The position numbers were made by a program, and so were the translations under genes. 62,348 nucleotides of DNA from Paenibacillus solani (GTDB lineage Bacteria; Bacillota; Bacilli; Paenibacillales; Paenibacillaceae): NCBI RefSeq assembly GCF_001277345.1, contig NZ_LIUT01000008.1, positions 57,714 to 120,061 on the forward strand, given 5' to 3'. Below the pieces are notes generated by a model. The model was given only the letters and a program-made list of their open reading frames with translations. It had not been told where the DNA came from and searched no databases. Positions 17,235-26,763 of the stretch are shown one piece after another; the first letter of the stretch is position 1; the number at the start of each line of letters is the position of its first letter.

Positions 17235-19313
17235 TCAGGTTAAGCTACTGTTACCGCCGTCTGATCCGCCTGGAGGATCCTTGCGTTCGGAATCCTTGCT
17301 CTCTGGCTCGGGATCATTCGGACCCATCGGGTTGTTCGGAATTTCATCCGTCGGAGCCGGCTGTCTGCCGTCTTCTTTCCCTTGGATACGAACTTTTACA
17401 TCACCAATGTTGTCGATGATTGGCTCACCATTCTCGGAAGAACCTTCGCCTTCACCTTCACCACTGCTGCCGTTGCCTTCTGCTGATCCAGTCTCAATGA
17501 GATTCTTGATTTGCTCAAGCTCCAGTGTTTCCATCTCGAGAAGCGTATTGGCAATCAGATGAACCTCTTTGGAATGCTTGGTCAGGATGTCTTTACATTT
17601 CTCATAGCAAGCATTAATGAAACGCTGCATTTCCTGATCGATCTCATAAGCGATTTGATCACTGTAGTTCTGCTCATGTCCAATATCGCGTCCCAGGAAC
17701 ACTTGTCCTTGGGATGTACCAAACTGCATCGGTCCAAGCTTCTCACTCATACCGTATTCCACAACCATGCTGCGGATAATGCCTGTTGCTTGCTGGAAGT
17801 CACTGTAAGCTCCGGTTCCGATTTCACCAATGAACAGCTCTTCAGCAACACGCCCGCCAAGCAAACCGGTTACGCGATCGAGCAGTTCCTGCTTCGTCAC
17901 GAGCATCCGATCTTCCTTCGGCATCATAATGACATATCCACCGGCACGGCCACGAGGAATAATCGTTACCTTATGCACCGTATCCGCATGCTCAAGGAAG
18001 TAACCTACAATGGTGTGTCCTGCTTCATGATAAGCGACGATCCGTTTCTCGCGGTCACTGATTACGCGGCTGCGCTTCTCTGTACCGACGATAACGCGGT
18101 CGATCGCCTCATCCACTTCTTTCATGGAAATATCTTTACGGTTACGACGGGCCGCCAGCAAAGCTGCCTCGTTCAAGAGGTTCTCCAAATCGGCACCCGT
18201 AAAACCGGTTGTACGCTTGGCGATGATGTCGAGTTTAACATCCTTCGTCAATGGTTTGTTGCGCGCATGAACCTTCAGTACAGCTTCACGTCCCTTCACA
18301 TCTGGGCGATCCACGGTAATCTGACGGTCAAAACGTCCCGGACGAAGAAGCGCCGGATCCAAAATATCAGGTCGGTTCGTGGCGGCAACGATGATAATAC
18401 CTTCGTTCGCTCCGAAACCGTCCATCTCAACCAGCAATTGGTTAAGTGTTTGCTCACGCTCGTCATGTCCGCCCCCGAGACCGGCGCCACGCTGACGACC
18501 GACAGCATCAATCTCATCAATAAAGATAATACATGGAGCGTTCTTCTTCGCGTTCTCGAACAAATCACGTACGCGAGAAGCACCGACACCGACAAACATC
18601 TCAACGAAGTCGGAACCGGAAATACTGAAGAACGGAACTCCCGCTTCGCCTGCAACAGCACGTGCCAGGAGCGTTTTACCGGTTCCCGGAGGACCGACTA
18701 GCAATACGCCCTTCGGAATACGCGCGCCTACCGTATTGAACTTGCGCGGATCTTTCAAGAAGTCAACAACCTCAATAAGCTCCTGCTTCTCTTCGTCTGC
18801 TCCGGCTACGTCCTCGAATGTAATCCGCTTCTTCTCTTCATTATATAAGCGGGCTTTGCTCTTGCCAAAGTTCATCACTTTGCCGCCGCCGCCCTGAGCC
18901 TGATTGAACAGGAAGAAGAACAGAACAAACATAATGATGAGCGGAATGAAGGATGAAAGCAAGGTCAGCCATATGCTTTGGCCTTCCATAGGCTTTATGT
19001 TCAGCTTGACTTCATTGCTTTCACTGGCAGCCGTCAGCTCTTGCATGGCTGCATCAGTAGCAGGAATATAGGTCGAGAAATTCTCCGATTTCTTCTCTGC
19101 GGGAATCTCCCTATACTTACCGGTCACCAAATAAGCGTAACCGTCAAATTGTACCGTCATTTCCTCTATGTTGTTAACTTTGACTTCCTGCCGCAGTTCA
19201 TTATAACTAGGGGCTTCGGCTTGCTCACCACCATTGGTGACGAATTGGACTATACCCACCACGACTAAAAATAGAATCAAATAAAAACCAGAATTCCGGA
19301 TGAACCGACTCAT
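17235..19313 (-). CDS. ftsH: ATP-dependent zinc metalloprotease FtsH
   Basis: Membrane-bound AAA+ protease for quality control of membrane and regulatory proteins; in B. subtilis it also affects Spo0A activation. Two transmembrane segments (about residues 9-26 and 113-136) flank an extracellular domain. Walker A GPPGTGKT is at 207-214, Walker B IIFIDEIDA near 262, the SRH region ATNRPDILDPALLRPGRFDR at about 311-330, and the zinc site HEAGH at 429-433. The last 60 residues are low-complexity (Gly, Glu, Ser, Pro rich). The 692-residue length is slightly above the B. subtilis protein because of that tail. Confidence 0.97.
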   Translation of the reverse strand: MSRFIRNSGFYLILFLVVVGIVQFVTNGGEQAEAPSYNELRQEVKVNNIEEMTVQFDGYAYLVTGKYREIPAEKKSENFSTYIPATDAAMQELTAASESNEVKLNIKPMEGQSIWLTLLSSFIPLIIMFVLFFFLFNQAQGGGGKVMNFGKSKARLYNEEKKRITFEDVAGADEEKQELIEVVDFLKDPRKFNTVGARIPKGVLLVGPPGTGKTLLARAVAGEAGVPFFSISGSDFVEMFVGVGASRVRDLFENAKKNAPCIIFIDEIDAVGRQRGAGLGGGHDEREQTLNQLLVEMDGFGANEGIIIVAATNRPDILDPALLRPGRFDRQITVDRPDVKGREAVLKVHARNKPLTKDVKLDIIAKRTTGFTGADLENLLNEAALLAARRNRKDISMKEVDEAIDRVIVGTEKRSRVISDREKRIVAYHEAGHTIVGYFLEHADTVHKVTIIPRGRAGGYVIMMPKEDRMLVTKQELLDRVTGLLGGRVAEELFIGEIGTGAYSDFQQATGIIRSMVVEYGMSEKLGPMQFGTSQGQVFLGRDIGHEQNYSDQIAYEIDQEMQRFINACYEKCKDILTKHSKEVHLIANTLLEMETLELEQIKNLIETGSAEGNGSSGEGEGEGSSENGEPIIDNIGDVKVRIQGKEDGRQPAPTDEIPNNPMGPNDPEPESKDSERKDPPGGSDGGNSSLT

Positions 19314-19412
19314 CCCCTACCTCCTCTCAAGACACATAAGATATTTTACCACAGCCTGTCTGGCCATCTCAACAAAGGGCCCCCAAGCTGCGGCAGCAGC
19401 CCGCTTTAGCGT

Positions 19413-19952
19413 TTAACTGCTGTAGATTTCCGGCTTCAAAATCCCGATGTAAGGGAGGTTCCGGTAATGCTCGGCATAATCAAGTCCGTATCCGACAACA
19501 AAAGCGTCAGGAAGTACGAATCCGGTATAATCAGCCTGCAAATCCACCGTGCGGCGTGCCGGTTTGTCAAACAGGGTAACAACGCACACCGATTTTGCCT
19601 TGCGGCTCTTCAGAAGCTCGATCAAATGGCTCAGCGTAAGACCGCTGTCGATAATATCCTCTACGATGAGAACATCCCTGCCCTCAACGGAGGCGTCCAG
19701 ATCCTTAATGATCTTGACTACGCCGGAGGATTTGGTGGACGCTCCATAGCTGGATACTGCCATAAAATCCAACTCAAGAGGTACTGTTATGGATTTAACC
19801 AAGTCGGCCATAAAAATAAACGCACCTTTAAGAACGCAAATTACGAGGGGATTGCGTCCCACATATTCGGCGCTGAGTTTGGAACCGAGTTCCTTAATTT
19901 TTGCGTGAATCTCTTCTTCACTGATGAGTATTTCCTGAATGTCATTCTGCAA
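19413..19952 (-). CDS. hpt: Hypoxanthine-guanine phosphoribosyltransferase
   Basis: Purine salvage: hypoxanthine or guanine plus PRPP to IMP or GMP. The PRPP loop is VLIVEDIIDSGLTL (about residues 95-108), and the dimer/substrate region is FVVGYGLDYAE near residue 153. The start is a TTG ten bases after AGGAGG. The 179-residue length matches. The tilS-hpt-ftsH order is conserved in Firmicutes, and in B. subtilis HprT and TilS form a regulatory complex at the ftsH promoter. Confidence 0.96.
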   Translation of the reverse strand: MQNDIQEILISEEEIHAKIKELGSKLSAEYVGRNPLVICVLKGAFIFMADLVKSITVPLELDFMAVSSYGASTKSSGVVKIIKDLDASVEGRDVLIVEDIIDSGLTLSHLIELLKSRKAKSVCVVTLFDKPARRTVDLQADYTGFVLPDAFVVGYGLDYAEHYRNLPYIGILKPEIYSS

Positions 19953-20020
19953 CTTAAGTGGACCTCCTACGTTTATACTATGAAAGCGTGAAACGGGCCA
20001 TTCTTCGTTTTACACTTGCC

Positions 20021-21451
20021 TTAAGCATCCGATAACTCCATTCGGAGAATTCGCGATGTGTGCCGCCCGCAAGCGGCATGAACGGAACGTCGTACACCTG
20101 GAATCCACACAATGATGCCGGAACCATCACAAAGAATAGGAATCCGGGCACGGACAGACGGCGGGATTTTCTCATCAATGAGAATATCTTTCACCTTTTT
20201 GCTTCCGTTTAATCCCATGATCTTCATCTTGTCTCCCGGCTGTCTGTTACGCACAGTTAAAGGAAACCGCAGCTCATCTGCATCAAATTCCGCTGCAAAG
20301 GCTGATGGTCCGGAACCGCCCCGGCTTTGGCTGCCTGCCCTTAACGACAGTTTCAGCATTTTTCCGATTTCCTTAATATACTGCTCCGAAACATCAGGAG
20401 AGTCAAGCGTGTATATGTACTGTCCCTGTTCTTCTGGAGGCTTAGGCCAAAACTGGATCACTCCATACTCGCGAACACAGGTAATGCCGTCACCCAGATC
20501 CCGCCGCCAGTTGCTACGCTGGTCGCTAAGAATGCCTTGGCGCACCGATTCAATCTTGACAAAATCGGCATTTTCCTGATCTGAGGGCAGGTAATTTAAT
20601 ATTAGTTTAATCAAACGCCGTTGTAAAGCGACATGTAAGCTCAAAAAGGAAGGCGCGTCAAAAGCGAGCCTCCCATCGTTCTCCTGCACCATACTCCGAA
20701 ATTGCTTCGCAGCTTCAAGCTCCACAAAATCATCCTCCTGCTGGACGATTTCGGCCAGGTGATTGAGGGAGGAGGAGAACTGCCCATTGTACCGCTCGAG
20801 AAACGGCAATACTTCAAGGCGAATCGCATTACGGCGATACTTCGTCTGCAGATTGCTGTTATCCACGACATACGGGAATTCGCATACGCGGCACAGTTCC
20901 ACGATATCCGCTTTGTACATACGAAGGAACGGGCGGATAAGTTCCACATTTTTTTCTGAGCGCTTCATCTTCATGCCGGAGAGTCCTGACAAACCGCTTC
21001 CGCGCAGCAAACGCATCAAAACGGTCTCTGCTTGATCATCCGCATGATGGGCTAGAGCCACGGAGCGAGCCCCGTATTTCTGCGCGGTCTGCAGCAAAAA
21101 TTCATACCGCTTCTCCCTTGCAGCCTCCTGGCCCCCTTTTCCGCTTTCCTCCATATAGGCAGGAATATCGATGAACGCTGTTTCGATCGGAAGCGAAAGC
21201 TGCTCGGCAAGCTCCCGCACCATCACTGCTTCTTCATCCGATTCGGACCGAAAACCATGATGCACATGGGCACAGATTAATCGGAGCGGCGTACGGTGCA
21301 GAGATATTTCATGCAGCACATGCAGAAGCGCGACGGAATCTGGCCCGCCCGAAACGGCAACCACGATGCCATCGCCCTCTGACCACAGCTCGAACTCTGC
21401 AGCGGTATGTTCCACCTGATTAACGAATGTCCGTAAATAATTCTGTTTCAC
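20021..21451 (-). CDS. tilS: tRNA(Ile)-lysidine synthetase
   Basis: Modifies C34 of the tRNA-Ile with CAU anticodon to lysidine, switching its identity from Met to Ile; essential. The PP-loop VAVSGGPDSVALLH is near residue 29 of the chosen start, and the C-terminal TilS domains follow (FPLTVRNRQPGDKM, KKVKDILIDEKIP). The longest frame overlaps yabT, but the GTG at 21451 has AAAGGGG eight bases upstream, giving 476 residues. Neighbours yabT and hpt are those expected. Confidence 0.94.
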   Translation of the reverse strand: MKQNYLRTFVNQVEHTAAEFELWSEGDGIVVAVSGGPDSVALLHVLHEISLHRTPLRLICAHVHHGFRSESDEEAVMVRELAEQLSLPIETAFIDIPAYMEESGKGGQEAAREKRYEFLLQTAQKYGARSVALAHHADDQAETVLMRLLRGSGLSGLSGMKMKRSEKNVELIRPFLRMYKADIVELCRVCEFPYVVDNSNLQTKYRRNAIRLEVLPFLERYNGQFSSSLNHLAEIVQQEDDFVELEAAKQFRSMVQENDGRLAFDAPSFLSLHVALQRRLIKLILNYLPSDQENADFVKIESVRQGILSDQRSNWRRDLGDGITCVREYGVIQFWPKPPEEQGQYIYTLDSPDVSEQYIKEIGKMLKLSLRAGSQSRGGSGPSAFAAEFDADELRFPLTVRNRQPGDKMKIMGLNGSKKVKDILIDEKIPPSVRARIPILCDGSGIIVWIPGVRRSVHAACGRHTSRILRMELSDA

Positions 21452-21494
21452 TTCCAGGTCCCCTTTATGAACTCCCCAAGACAAGGTAACAATA

Positions 21495-22415
21495 TCATGA
21501 GCGGAAGAAGAAATAAATGGCACAAGCCATAATGACTAATGACAAAGCAAATGCGTTTTTGAGCCAACGCGGTGTATGCCCAGGCATACGGTGCAAGCTC
21601 CGGCTTGAACCCTCATATATTCGCCTTCTCCACTCGTTCAACGCTTCCCGTGAATCCGCGAACTCCCCTGATAATGCTGTGTTTAACCATATCGCGTAAG
21701 GTTTAAACACGGGGTTTCTTCGCAGTATCAGCTGCAGATCTGCAACACTGCGGGTCTGTGGTAGTTGACTTGATGCCTCCCTTAGCGATTTCTCATCCAG
21801 CAGGCCGATACACATCACGGCAAACGAGAACAAATCATAGGATGCATCACCGGTTCGGCTTCCGGCATTCCAGTATCCCCGATCATACCACTCCGTAAAC
21901 TGCTTCACGCTGCGACCGAAGGCGCTGACCCCTCCGTAATCGATTAGTTCGACTCTTCCATAGGCTGAAACCATCACGTTATCCGGCTTCAGGTCTCCGA
22001 ATGCATAACCGGAAGCATGCAGCACCGACAGCTTTTCCAGCAGCTTCAGACCTACCAGCCCGATCCATTCGATGCCGCGCTTTCGAATAAAGCGATGCAT
22101 CGGACTTCCCTCAATGTAACGCATAACATAGAAGGAAACCTCGCCGCTGCCATCATGATGATCGTCCGCCTCCACAAGATAAGGATCAGGCATCTGTTCC
22201 TTCAACGCGTTCAGCACATTAATTTCGGATTGAAGATCCAGAGCGTCATGTCCTACCTTTAAAGCATAACGCTCACGCACTCCTGCCCGGTGGACCAGAT
22301 ACACCTTGCCGTTAGCTCCCTTACCGAGCATGCGTTCCACGATGTACCGGCTGTTCCGCCATTTGCCCGTAATTACGGTTCCTGGCGGATAACCCGGGTT
22401 AGACAACGTAGTCAC
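21495..22415 (-). CDS. yabT: Serine/threonine protein kinase, YabT-like
   Basis: A Hanks-type kinase active around sporulation in B. subtilis, where YabT phosphorylates RecA and other DNA-binding proteins. The glycine loop LGKGANGKVYLVH starts near residue 31, followed by ALKV. The catalytic loop reads YAFGDLKPDN, in place of HRDLKPxN, and the metal loop reads LIDYGG, both as in B. subtilis YabT as I recall it. One transmembrane helix ends the protein (about residues 286-304), with no PASTA domains. The GTG start overlaps yabS by 17 bases. Confidence 0.88.
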   Translation of the reverse strand: MTTLSNPGYPPGTVITGKWRNSRYIVERMLGKGANGKVYLVHRAGVRERYALKVGHDALDLQSEINVLNALKEQMPDPYLVEADDHHDGSGEVSFYVMRYIEGSPMHRFIRKRGIEWIGLVGLKLLEKLSVLHASGYAFGDLKPDNVMVSAYGRVELIDYGGVSAFGRSVKQFTEWYDRGYWNAGSRTGDASYDLFSFAVMCIGLLDEKSLREASSQLPQTRSVADLQLILRRNPVFKPYAIWLNTALSGEFADSREALNEWRRRIYEGSSRSLHRMPGHTPRWLKNAFALSLVIMACAIYFFFRS

Positions 22416-23139
22416 CGAGCATCCCTTCCTCTGGGCCGGAATGATCCCGCCATGATTGATTACCCTCTAGTGTACCATATCGGTAAAATTCAATCACCTT
22501 TAACAAAGCAGGCCCCGTCGGTGTTGCCCCCTTCATCTGCAATCGGCTGAACATGCTCCGGACTCCGTCAAGATCAGAGGTCCAGTTCACATCATTTACT
22601 ACAGCCTCACCGCTATGTTTCCCAGGAAAATGGAAAACAGACAGTTGGCTTGAGCCTACGCGCGCTTTCAAACTCAGCATCAGGTCGCGAATCGCTTCCT
22701 CAACGGCAGCCAGCTTGGGCTTCATGCTTGCACTTGCATCAATAAGCAGGGCAACTTGAAGCGCCGACGTTTCAGCCAGCTCATCTACCACTTCAACCAC
22801 TTGCGAACGCTTGTCCGGCGGAAGCTCCTTCAGCGACCCTCCCCCTAAAATCTGATGTATCTCTTTATTTACCGCTTGCTGGATCGTCTGAACCACCGTT
22901 TTTCGAGTCATCATCTGTATCGTCTGCGCCAGCTGCGGTGTGCCTACGATCCGGTGGATGCCTCCTCCCGCTTTAGCTATTTCTTTAATCTCCAGTCCCC
23001 CAAGCTCACCGATCGTCCCATAATCAAGAACCCCTACCACGTTAACTACAATGCCTTCCTGGAGTGCGTGCGCAGCAGCCAGCACCGGGCTTGTCCCAAC
23101 ATTTGAACATCCATCCGTAATGAGCAAAATCTGCTTCAT
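22399..23139 (-). CDS. yabS: VWA-domain protein, YabS-like
   Basis: A von Willebrand factor type A protein of unknown biochemical role, paired with the YabT kinase downstream of spoIIE in spore formers. The opening ILLITDGCSNVG resembles the C-terminal strand of a VWA fold. A MIDAS-like motif appears later as LLIDASASM (Asp-x-Ser-x-Ser), and a threonine-containing KGATPTGPAL follows. I choose the ATG at 23139 because GGGAGG is ten bases away, giving 246 residues; an ATG three codons earlier is possible. Overlap with yabT implies co-translation. Confidence 0.8.
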   Translation of the reverse strand: MKQILLITDGCSNVGTSPVLAAAHALQEGIVVNVVGVLDYGTIGELGGLEIKEIAKAGGGIHRIVGTPQLAQTIQMMTRKTVVQTIQQAVNKEIHQILGGGSLKELPPDKRSQVVEVVDELAETSALQVALLIDASASMKPKLAAVEEAIRDLMLSLKARVGSSQLSVFHFPGKHSGEAVVNDVNWTSDLDGVRSMFSRLQMKGATPTGPALLKVIEFYRYGTLEGNQSWRDHSGPEEGMLGDYVV

Positions 23140-23304
23140 CCTACTCATGCCTCCCGTCTCATCTATCCTATCGATTTGACTTCTATCTCTATCATTTCCA
23201 CCTTCAAGAGAGTTCAAACGATAAATAGGAAGAATGCACGGAAAAGATTTATGAACACCGGGTTCCTCCATTTCCCGGGCAATCGCTTATAATCATCGTC
23301 AGGA

Positions 23305-25815
23305 TCAGCTAACCGTCCGCGGCCGCTCCATACGGGCAAAGCCAGGAACATGGACATTGGACCACTGCGGATGGAAATGATCGACTCGACCTACCACCAC
23401 CGTCATATCATCATGGATTTGATTCTGTTGATAACGAATAACCTTCTCTAGCAAACAATCGGCAATTTCCTGCGGGTCCTCACTGTTCACTTCCTGAATC
23501 ATTCTCTTCATCCACAGCTCCTTGTTCACTGCATATCCAGGTGCATCATAAATGCCATCTGTTATCATAATGAGAACGTCGCCGGCTTGCAGCTGTATAG
23601 ACACCAGATCCACTTCAATATCCTGAATGATGCCAATCGGCAGATTGCTGGCTGATACCGGAATCACCTCTTGCCCCCGCTTAATAAAGCTCGGTGTCGA
23701 GCCAATCTTCATAAAGGTTGTCTGAGCCGTATATTGATCAATCAATGCCATGTCGACGGTAGCATAAACTTCATCTGGTGAACGCAGCATCAGAATCGAG
23801 TTAACCGATTTAATGGCCAGCTTCTCATCCATGCCCGATTGAAGCAGCTGCTCTAATATATTCAAAGCTGAGCTGCTCTCAAGCCTTGCCCTTTCTCCAT
23901 TCCCCATGCCATCACTAAGCGCTACCGCGAATGTCCCGTTACCCAATTCGACCGTACTAAAACTGTCCCCTGACAGGATATCTCCGCCTTTAGCCGCGGC
24001 AGCGACCCCCGTCATAACTTCGAATGTTTTGGCTGAACCGAAGCGCACGGTGGCCAGTCCGTCCCTTGGGTGGGTGATGGTCTCTTCCATTACAGCAATA
24101 TGCTCTCCGAGAATGTCAGATAGAAGTGGACCGATAATCTTTCTGCATTCGTCATAGCCTCTTGTGTAGGCATGAACAATCTCAATCTCGACCTGTCCGG
24201 AATCCAAACTGATGATATCGATGCCTTGGATCGATAATCCCAGCTGCTCCAGCGCCTCCCGGATCTGTTCCTCCTGTATATGCATCGTCTGGCTTTCCCG
24301 CTTAATTTCCCGGGCCAAGTCTTCCATAACCTGCGAGACTCCTGACAATTGTTCCGCCACCAGATGGCGACTATCGTATATTTGCCGTTTCCACTGCATA
24401 TCATGTTGGTAGAGATGATACTGCTGCTTCAAAATGCCAAGCACCTCTTCCTTCTTGACGCAAATCCGGCTCCATTCCGGCGGCAGCTCCTCCGTATCCA
24501 TCTCGGGATTCTCTTCGATTGAGGTCATCATGTCGGTCATATATTTATAAGTCTGGTAGAACTTCATATCCCAGCACTGATTGCGTTTATAACATGCAGC
24601 ACAGCTTCCTTCCGCCACGGCATTCATAAAATGATTCATCTCTTCTGTCTGTTTGCCTGGAGGTTGCATGACCCCTGACGTTTGTCCGAAGCTTTGGGAG
24701 AGCTGACGGAAGACTCGTGAGAACTGAGTCACTCGATCTGCTGTAAGATCCCGCACCCGCTTCGCATATTCATGCTGTGAACGGGTATGATCCTGCGTGC
24801 CCGGCACATATTTACCTACTGCCTGCATCACATGTTTCGGTGTGATGAGGAACAGCACGATAGCGGCGCAAGTTTCCCATGTGGAGATCATCACTTGACC
24901 GGGATTACTGAAATAGATAGAGAGGATCGTGGCACCCAGCAGCATTCCCAGCGAAACACCGCCTTTCTTCCCTTCCTTCAGCATACCGGCGAGCATCCCT
25001 GAAAACGCGAGCAGACTCATCTGGGAGAAAGCCGAAATATTAGCCAGACTGAGAATCAGTCCTGTCACTACGCCAACCGAGGCCCCCAGCGGAGCTCCCC
25101 CGACTAAGGCAAACACCAGAATTAGATACCGGGATAAAATATGCTCGATCGACAGGGATTGGACGGTCCAGCCTACCGCGCCTGTCATCACGGATGCCAG
25201 CAGGATGATAATACATAGAATCTCTTCATTACGGAGCGTATACTTCTTTTTGCGGAGTGTCAGCACGGGAATGGCCTGGATAAAGACCAGCGTCAGGACA
25301 AAACTTAGCACGGCGTTCAAGGTAAGCATCATCATGGAATACCAGGTGATACTCGGTCCGATGAGGACGCTGAACAAATTCACAAAGAAGCTGGAGACAA
25401 ACACCATCAGGGGCGCATAAGACAATTCTGCGCGGTCATAAGTCTCTAATCCCCGCAGCATAAAATAAAAGATGAGAATCTCGCATGGCACCATCCATGC
25501 AACTGGTGAAGATGCAAATAAACTTCCTGCCATGATCGCGATACCTACCGGCAGCAGAACATCGCGGCGCATAAAGGCAATGACTCCGAAATAAGCTACT
25601 GCAAATGGAGAGAGCTCTCCCAGAATCATAGCTCGTCCCAGCAGAAACCCCATAAAGGTCAGTAAGATCATCCACTTCTTAGCCGCCAGAAAGTCAATGG
25701 GACGCTGGAGGAATGACAGCCTGCCTAAACGTTCTGTTACCCGGGCACGTATCGAGCCCGCTCCTCCTTTAACTGCCTCAGTACCCGGAAACATCACCAA
25801 ATTTCTTTTATTCAT
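23305..25815 (-). CDS. spoIIE: Stage II sporulation protein E, PP2C phosphatase
   Basis: Dephosphorylates SpoIIAA-P at the asymmetric septum, which releases sigma-F in the forespore; it also interacts with FtsZ. The N-terminal third (to about residue 330) is a set of hydrophobic helices. A central coiled-coil and regulatory region contains a Cys cluster, AACYKRNQCWD. The C-terminal PP2C domain (about residues 600-810) shows LSDGMGNGERA and MITDGIYDAPG with the metal-binding aspartates. The 836-residue length matches. A Spo0A-type promoter lies upstream. Confidence 0.96.
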   Translation of the reverse strand: MNKRNLVMFPGTEAVKGGAGSIRARVTERLGRLSFLQRPIDFLAAKKWMILLTFMGFLLGRAMILGELSPFAVAYFGVIAFMRRDVLLPVGIAIMAGSLFASSPVAWMVPCEILIFYFMLRGLETYDRAELSYAPLMVFVSSFFVNLFSVLIGPSITWYSMMMLTLNAVLSFVLTLVFIQAIPVLTLRKKKYTLRNEEILCIIILLASVMTGAVGWTVQSLSIEHILSRYLILVFALVGGAPLGASVGVVTGLILSLANISAFSQMSLLAFSGMLAGMLKEGKKGGVSLGMLLGATILSIYFSNPGQVMISTWETCAAIVLFLITPKHVMQAVGKYVPGTQDHTRSQHEYAKRVRDLTADRVTQFSRVFRQLSQSFGQTSGVMQPPGKQTEEMNHFMNAVAEGSCAACYKRNQCWDMKFYQTYKYMTDMMTSIEENPEMDTEELPPEWSRICVKKEEVLGILKQQYHLYQHDMQWKRQIYDSRHLVAEQLSGVSQVMEDLAREIKRESQTMHIQEEQIREALEQLGLSIQGIDIISLDSGQVEIEIVHAYTRGYDECRKIIGPLLSDILGEHIAVMEETITHPRDGLATVRFGSAKTFEVMTGVAAAAKGGDILSGDSFSTVELGNGTFAVALSDGMGNGERARLESSSALNILEQLLQSGMDEKLAIKSVNSILMLRSPDEVYATVDMALIDQYTAQTTFMKIGSTPSFIKRGQEVIPVSASNLPIGIIQDIEVDLVSIQLQAGDVLIMITDGIYDAPGYAVNKELWMKRMIQEVNSEDPQEIADCLLEKVIRYQQNQIHDDMTVVVGRVDHFHPQWSNVHVPGFARMERPRTVS

Positions 25816-25853
25816 TGCGCTGGCACCCCACTCTTCACGAATTTGTTGGTCCC

Positions 25854-25921
25854 ATTATAAAACCCCCATTCAGGAAAGTTTGTCAGAACACCGGACAAGC
25901 CCTAAAGAAATTTCCGACAAA
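25854..25921 (-). promoter_or_regulatory. Spo0A-activated sigma-A promoter of spoIIE with 0A boxes
   Basis: On the minus strand CTGACA (25886-25881) and a perfect TATAAT (25859-25854) are exactly 21 bp apart, the same unusual spacing as the Spo0A-activated spoIIG and spoIIE promoters of B. subtilis. Boxes resembling the 0A site (TTTGTCRAA) overlap or precede the -35: TTTGTCGGAA at 25921-25912 and TTGTCCGG near 25898 on the minus strand, and TTTGTCAGAA near 25880 on the plus strand. Each has at least one mismatch. From 25922 to 26107 I see no further recognisable element. Confidence 0.8.
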
Positions 25922-26107
25922 ATCAACGTGCCTTGCGAACGTTCGGGAAAAGAACGCTCACTCCCCGCGCCCAGCGGTGTTTACATCCATCAAGCTTCAG
26001 AGTTTCCGGCATGTCATTTCCCGAATTGAGGCGGACACCCCGCATCCATTCCACGTGAGCGGGCCGTAAATTGCGTAGGAACCTGTCGGACCCTTGGATG
26101 CAACGAC

Positions 26108-26141
26108 AAAAAAACCGCAGAAGGCAATTTCCCTCTGCGGT
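26108..26141 (-). terminator. Intrinsic terminator of yabR
   Basis: On the minus strand ACCGCAGA pairs with TCTGCGGT over a 12-base loop and is followed by a run of seven T. Confidence 0.88.
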
Positions 26142-26160
26142 CAGTTTATATTTTATCGAA

Positions 26161-26649
26161 TTACATACGTTTGGCTCCGCGTCCACCGCGTTTACCTTCC
26201 GTATTCTTCTTAAGCGAAGAAATTCGTTCTTCACTATCTTTCAGGAAGCGTGACACTTTATCCTCAAATGAAGGCTTGTTGGCCGCAGGTTTAAACGGGC
26301 GTCCACCGCGTTCACGGTTGAATCCTCCTCCACCGCCACCTCCGAATCGTTCTCCGCCGCCTCCACTGCGTTCCGGTCTCGGTGCGCGGGGTGGACGACT
26401 TTCAGAAGCCGGCTTGTCAACAGCCTGCTTAATCGATAAACCGATCTTGCCATCCTTATCGACATTAATGACCTTCACGGTAACGACATCGTTGATCTTC
26501 AAATGATCATTGACATCCTTAACGTAGTTGTCGGCGATTTCCGAGATGTGAACGAGACCCGTGACACCTCCTGACAGATCCACAAATGCTCCAAAATGCG
26601 TTATGCCTGTCACCTTGCCCTCTAACTTGGTGCCCACTTCAATTGCCAT
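26161..26649 (-). CDS. yabR: S1-domain RNA-binding protein, YabR-like
   Basis: One S1 domain fills residues 3-72 (VGTKLEGKVTGITHFGAFVD, GLVHISEIAD, VTVKVINVDKDGKIGLSIK). The rest is a disordered, basic tail with long glycine runs and RGG-like units (GGGERFGGGGGGGF, RERGGRP). B. subtilis YabR has a similar architecture and associates with ribosomes or RNA, but its role is not settled. This tail is visibly more glycine-rich. Likely monocistronic, since it has its own promoter and terminator. Confidence 0.9.
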   Translation of the reverse strand: MAIEVGTKLEGKVTGITHFGAFVDLSGGVTGLVHISEIADNYVKDVNDHLKINDVVTVKVINVDKDGKIGLSIKQAVDKPASESRPPRAPRPERSGGGGERFGGGGGGGFNRERGGRPFKPAANKPSFEDKVSRFLKDSEERISSLKKNTEGKRGGRGAKRM

Positions 26650-26713
26650 AGAATAAAATGATCCTCCCTTAAAAATATACAGTCCGATTTATAAATCGCG
26701 CTGCGGTGATTTG

Positions 26714-26743
26714 ATTATACGATAATGACCTGAACAAGGTCAA
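26714..26743 (-). promoter_or_regulatory. Sigma-A promoter of yabR
   Basis: On the minus strand TTGACC (26743-26738) and a perfect TATAAT (26719-26714) are 18 bp apart, about 65 bp before the yabR start. Confidence 0.7.
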
Positions 26744-26763
26744 CAGACGTCTATCATGCTCGA

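Noticed and set aside
17511..18701. A 396-codon open frame on the plus strand
   Set aside because: It lies wholly antisense to ftsH, whose protein is unmistakable; the antisense translation has no recognisable motif.
25936..25945. Palindrome CGAACGTTCG as a LexA (SOS) box
   Set aside because: The Gram-positive LexA site needs four bases between CGAAC and GTTCG; they are missing here.
25816..26160. tRNA genes next to spoIIE, as in B. subtilis
   Set aside because: No cloverleaf, T-loop GGTTCRAAT or CCA end could be found on either strand.
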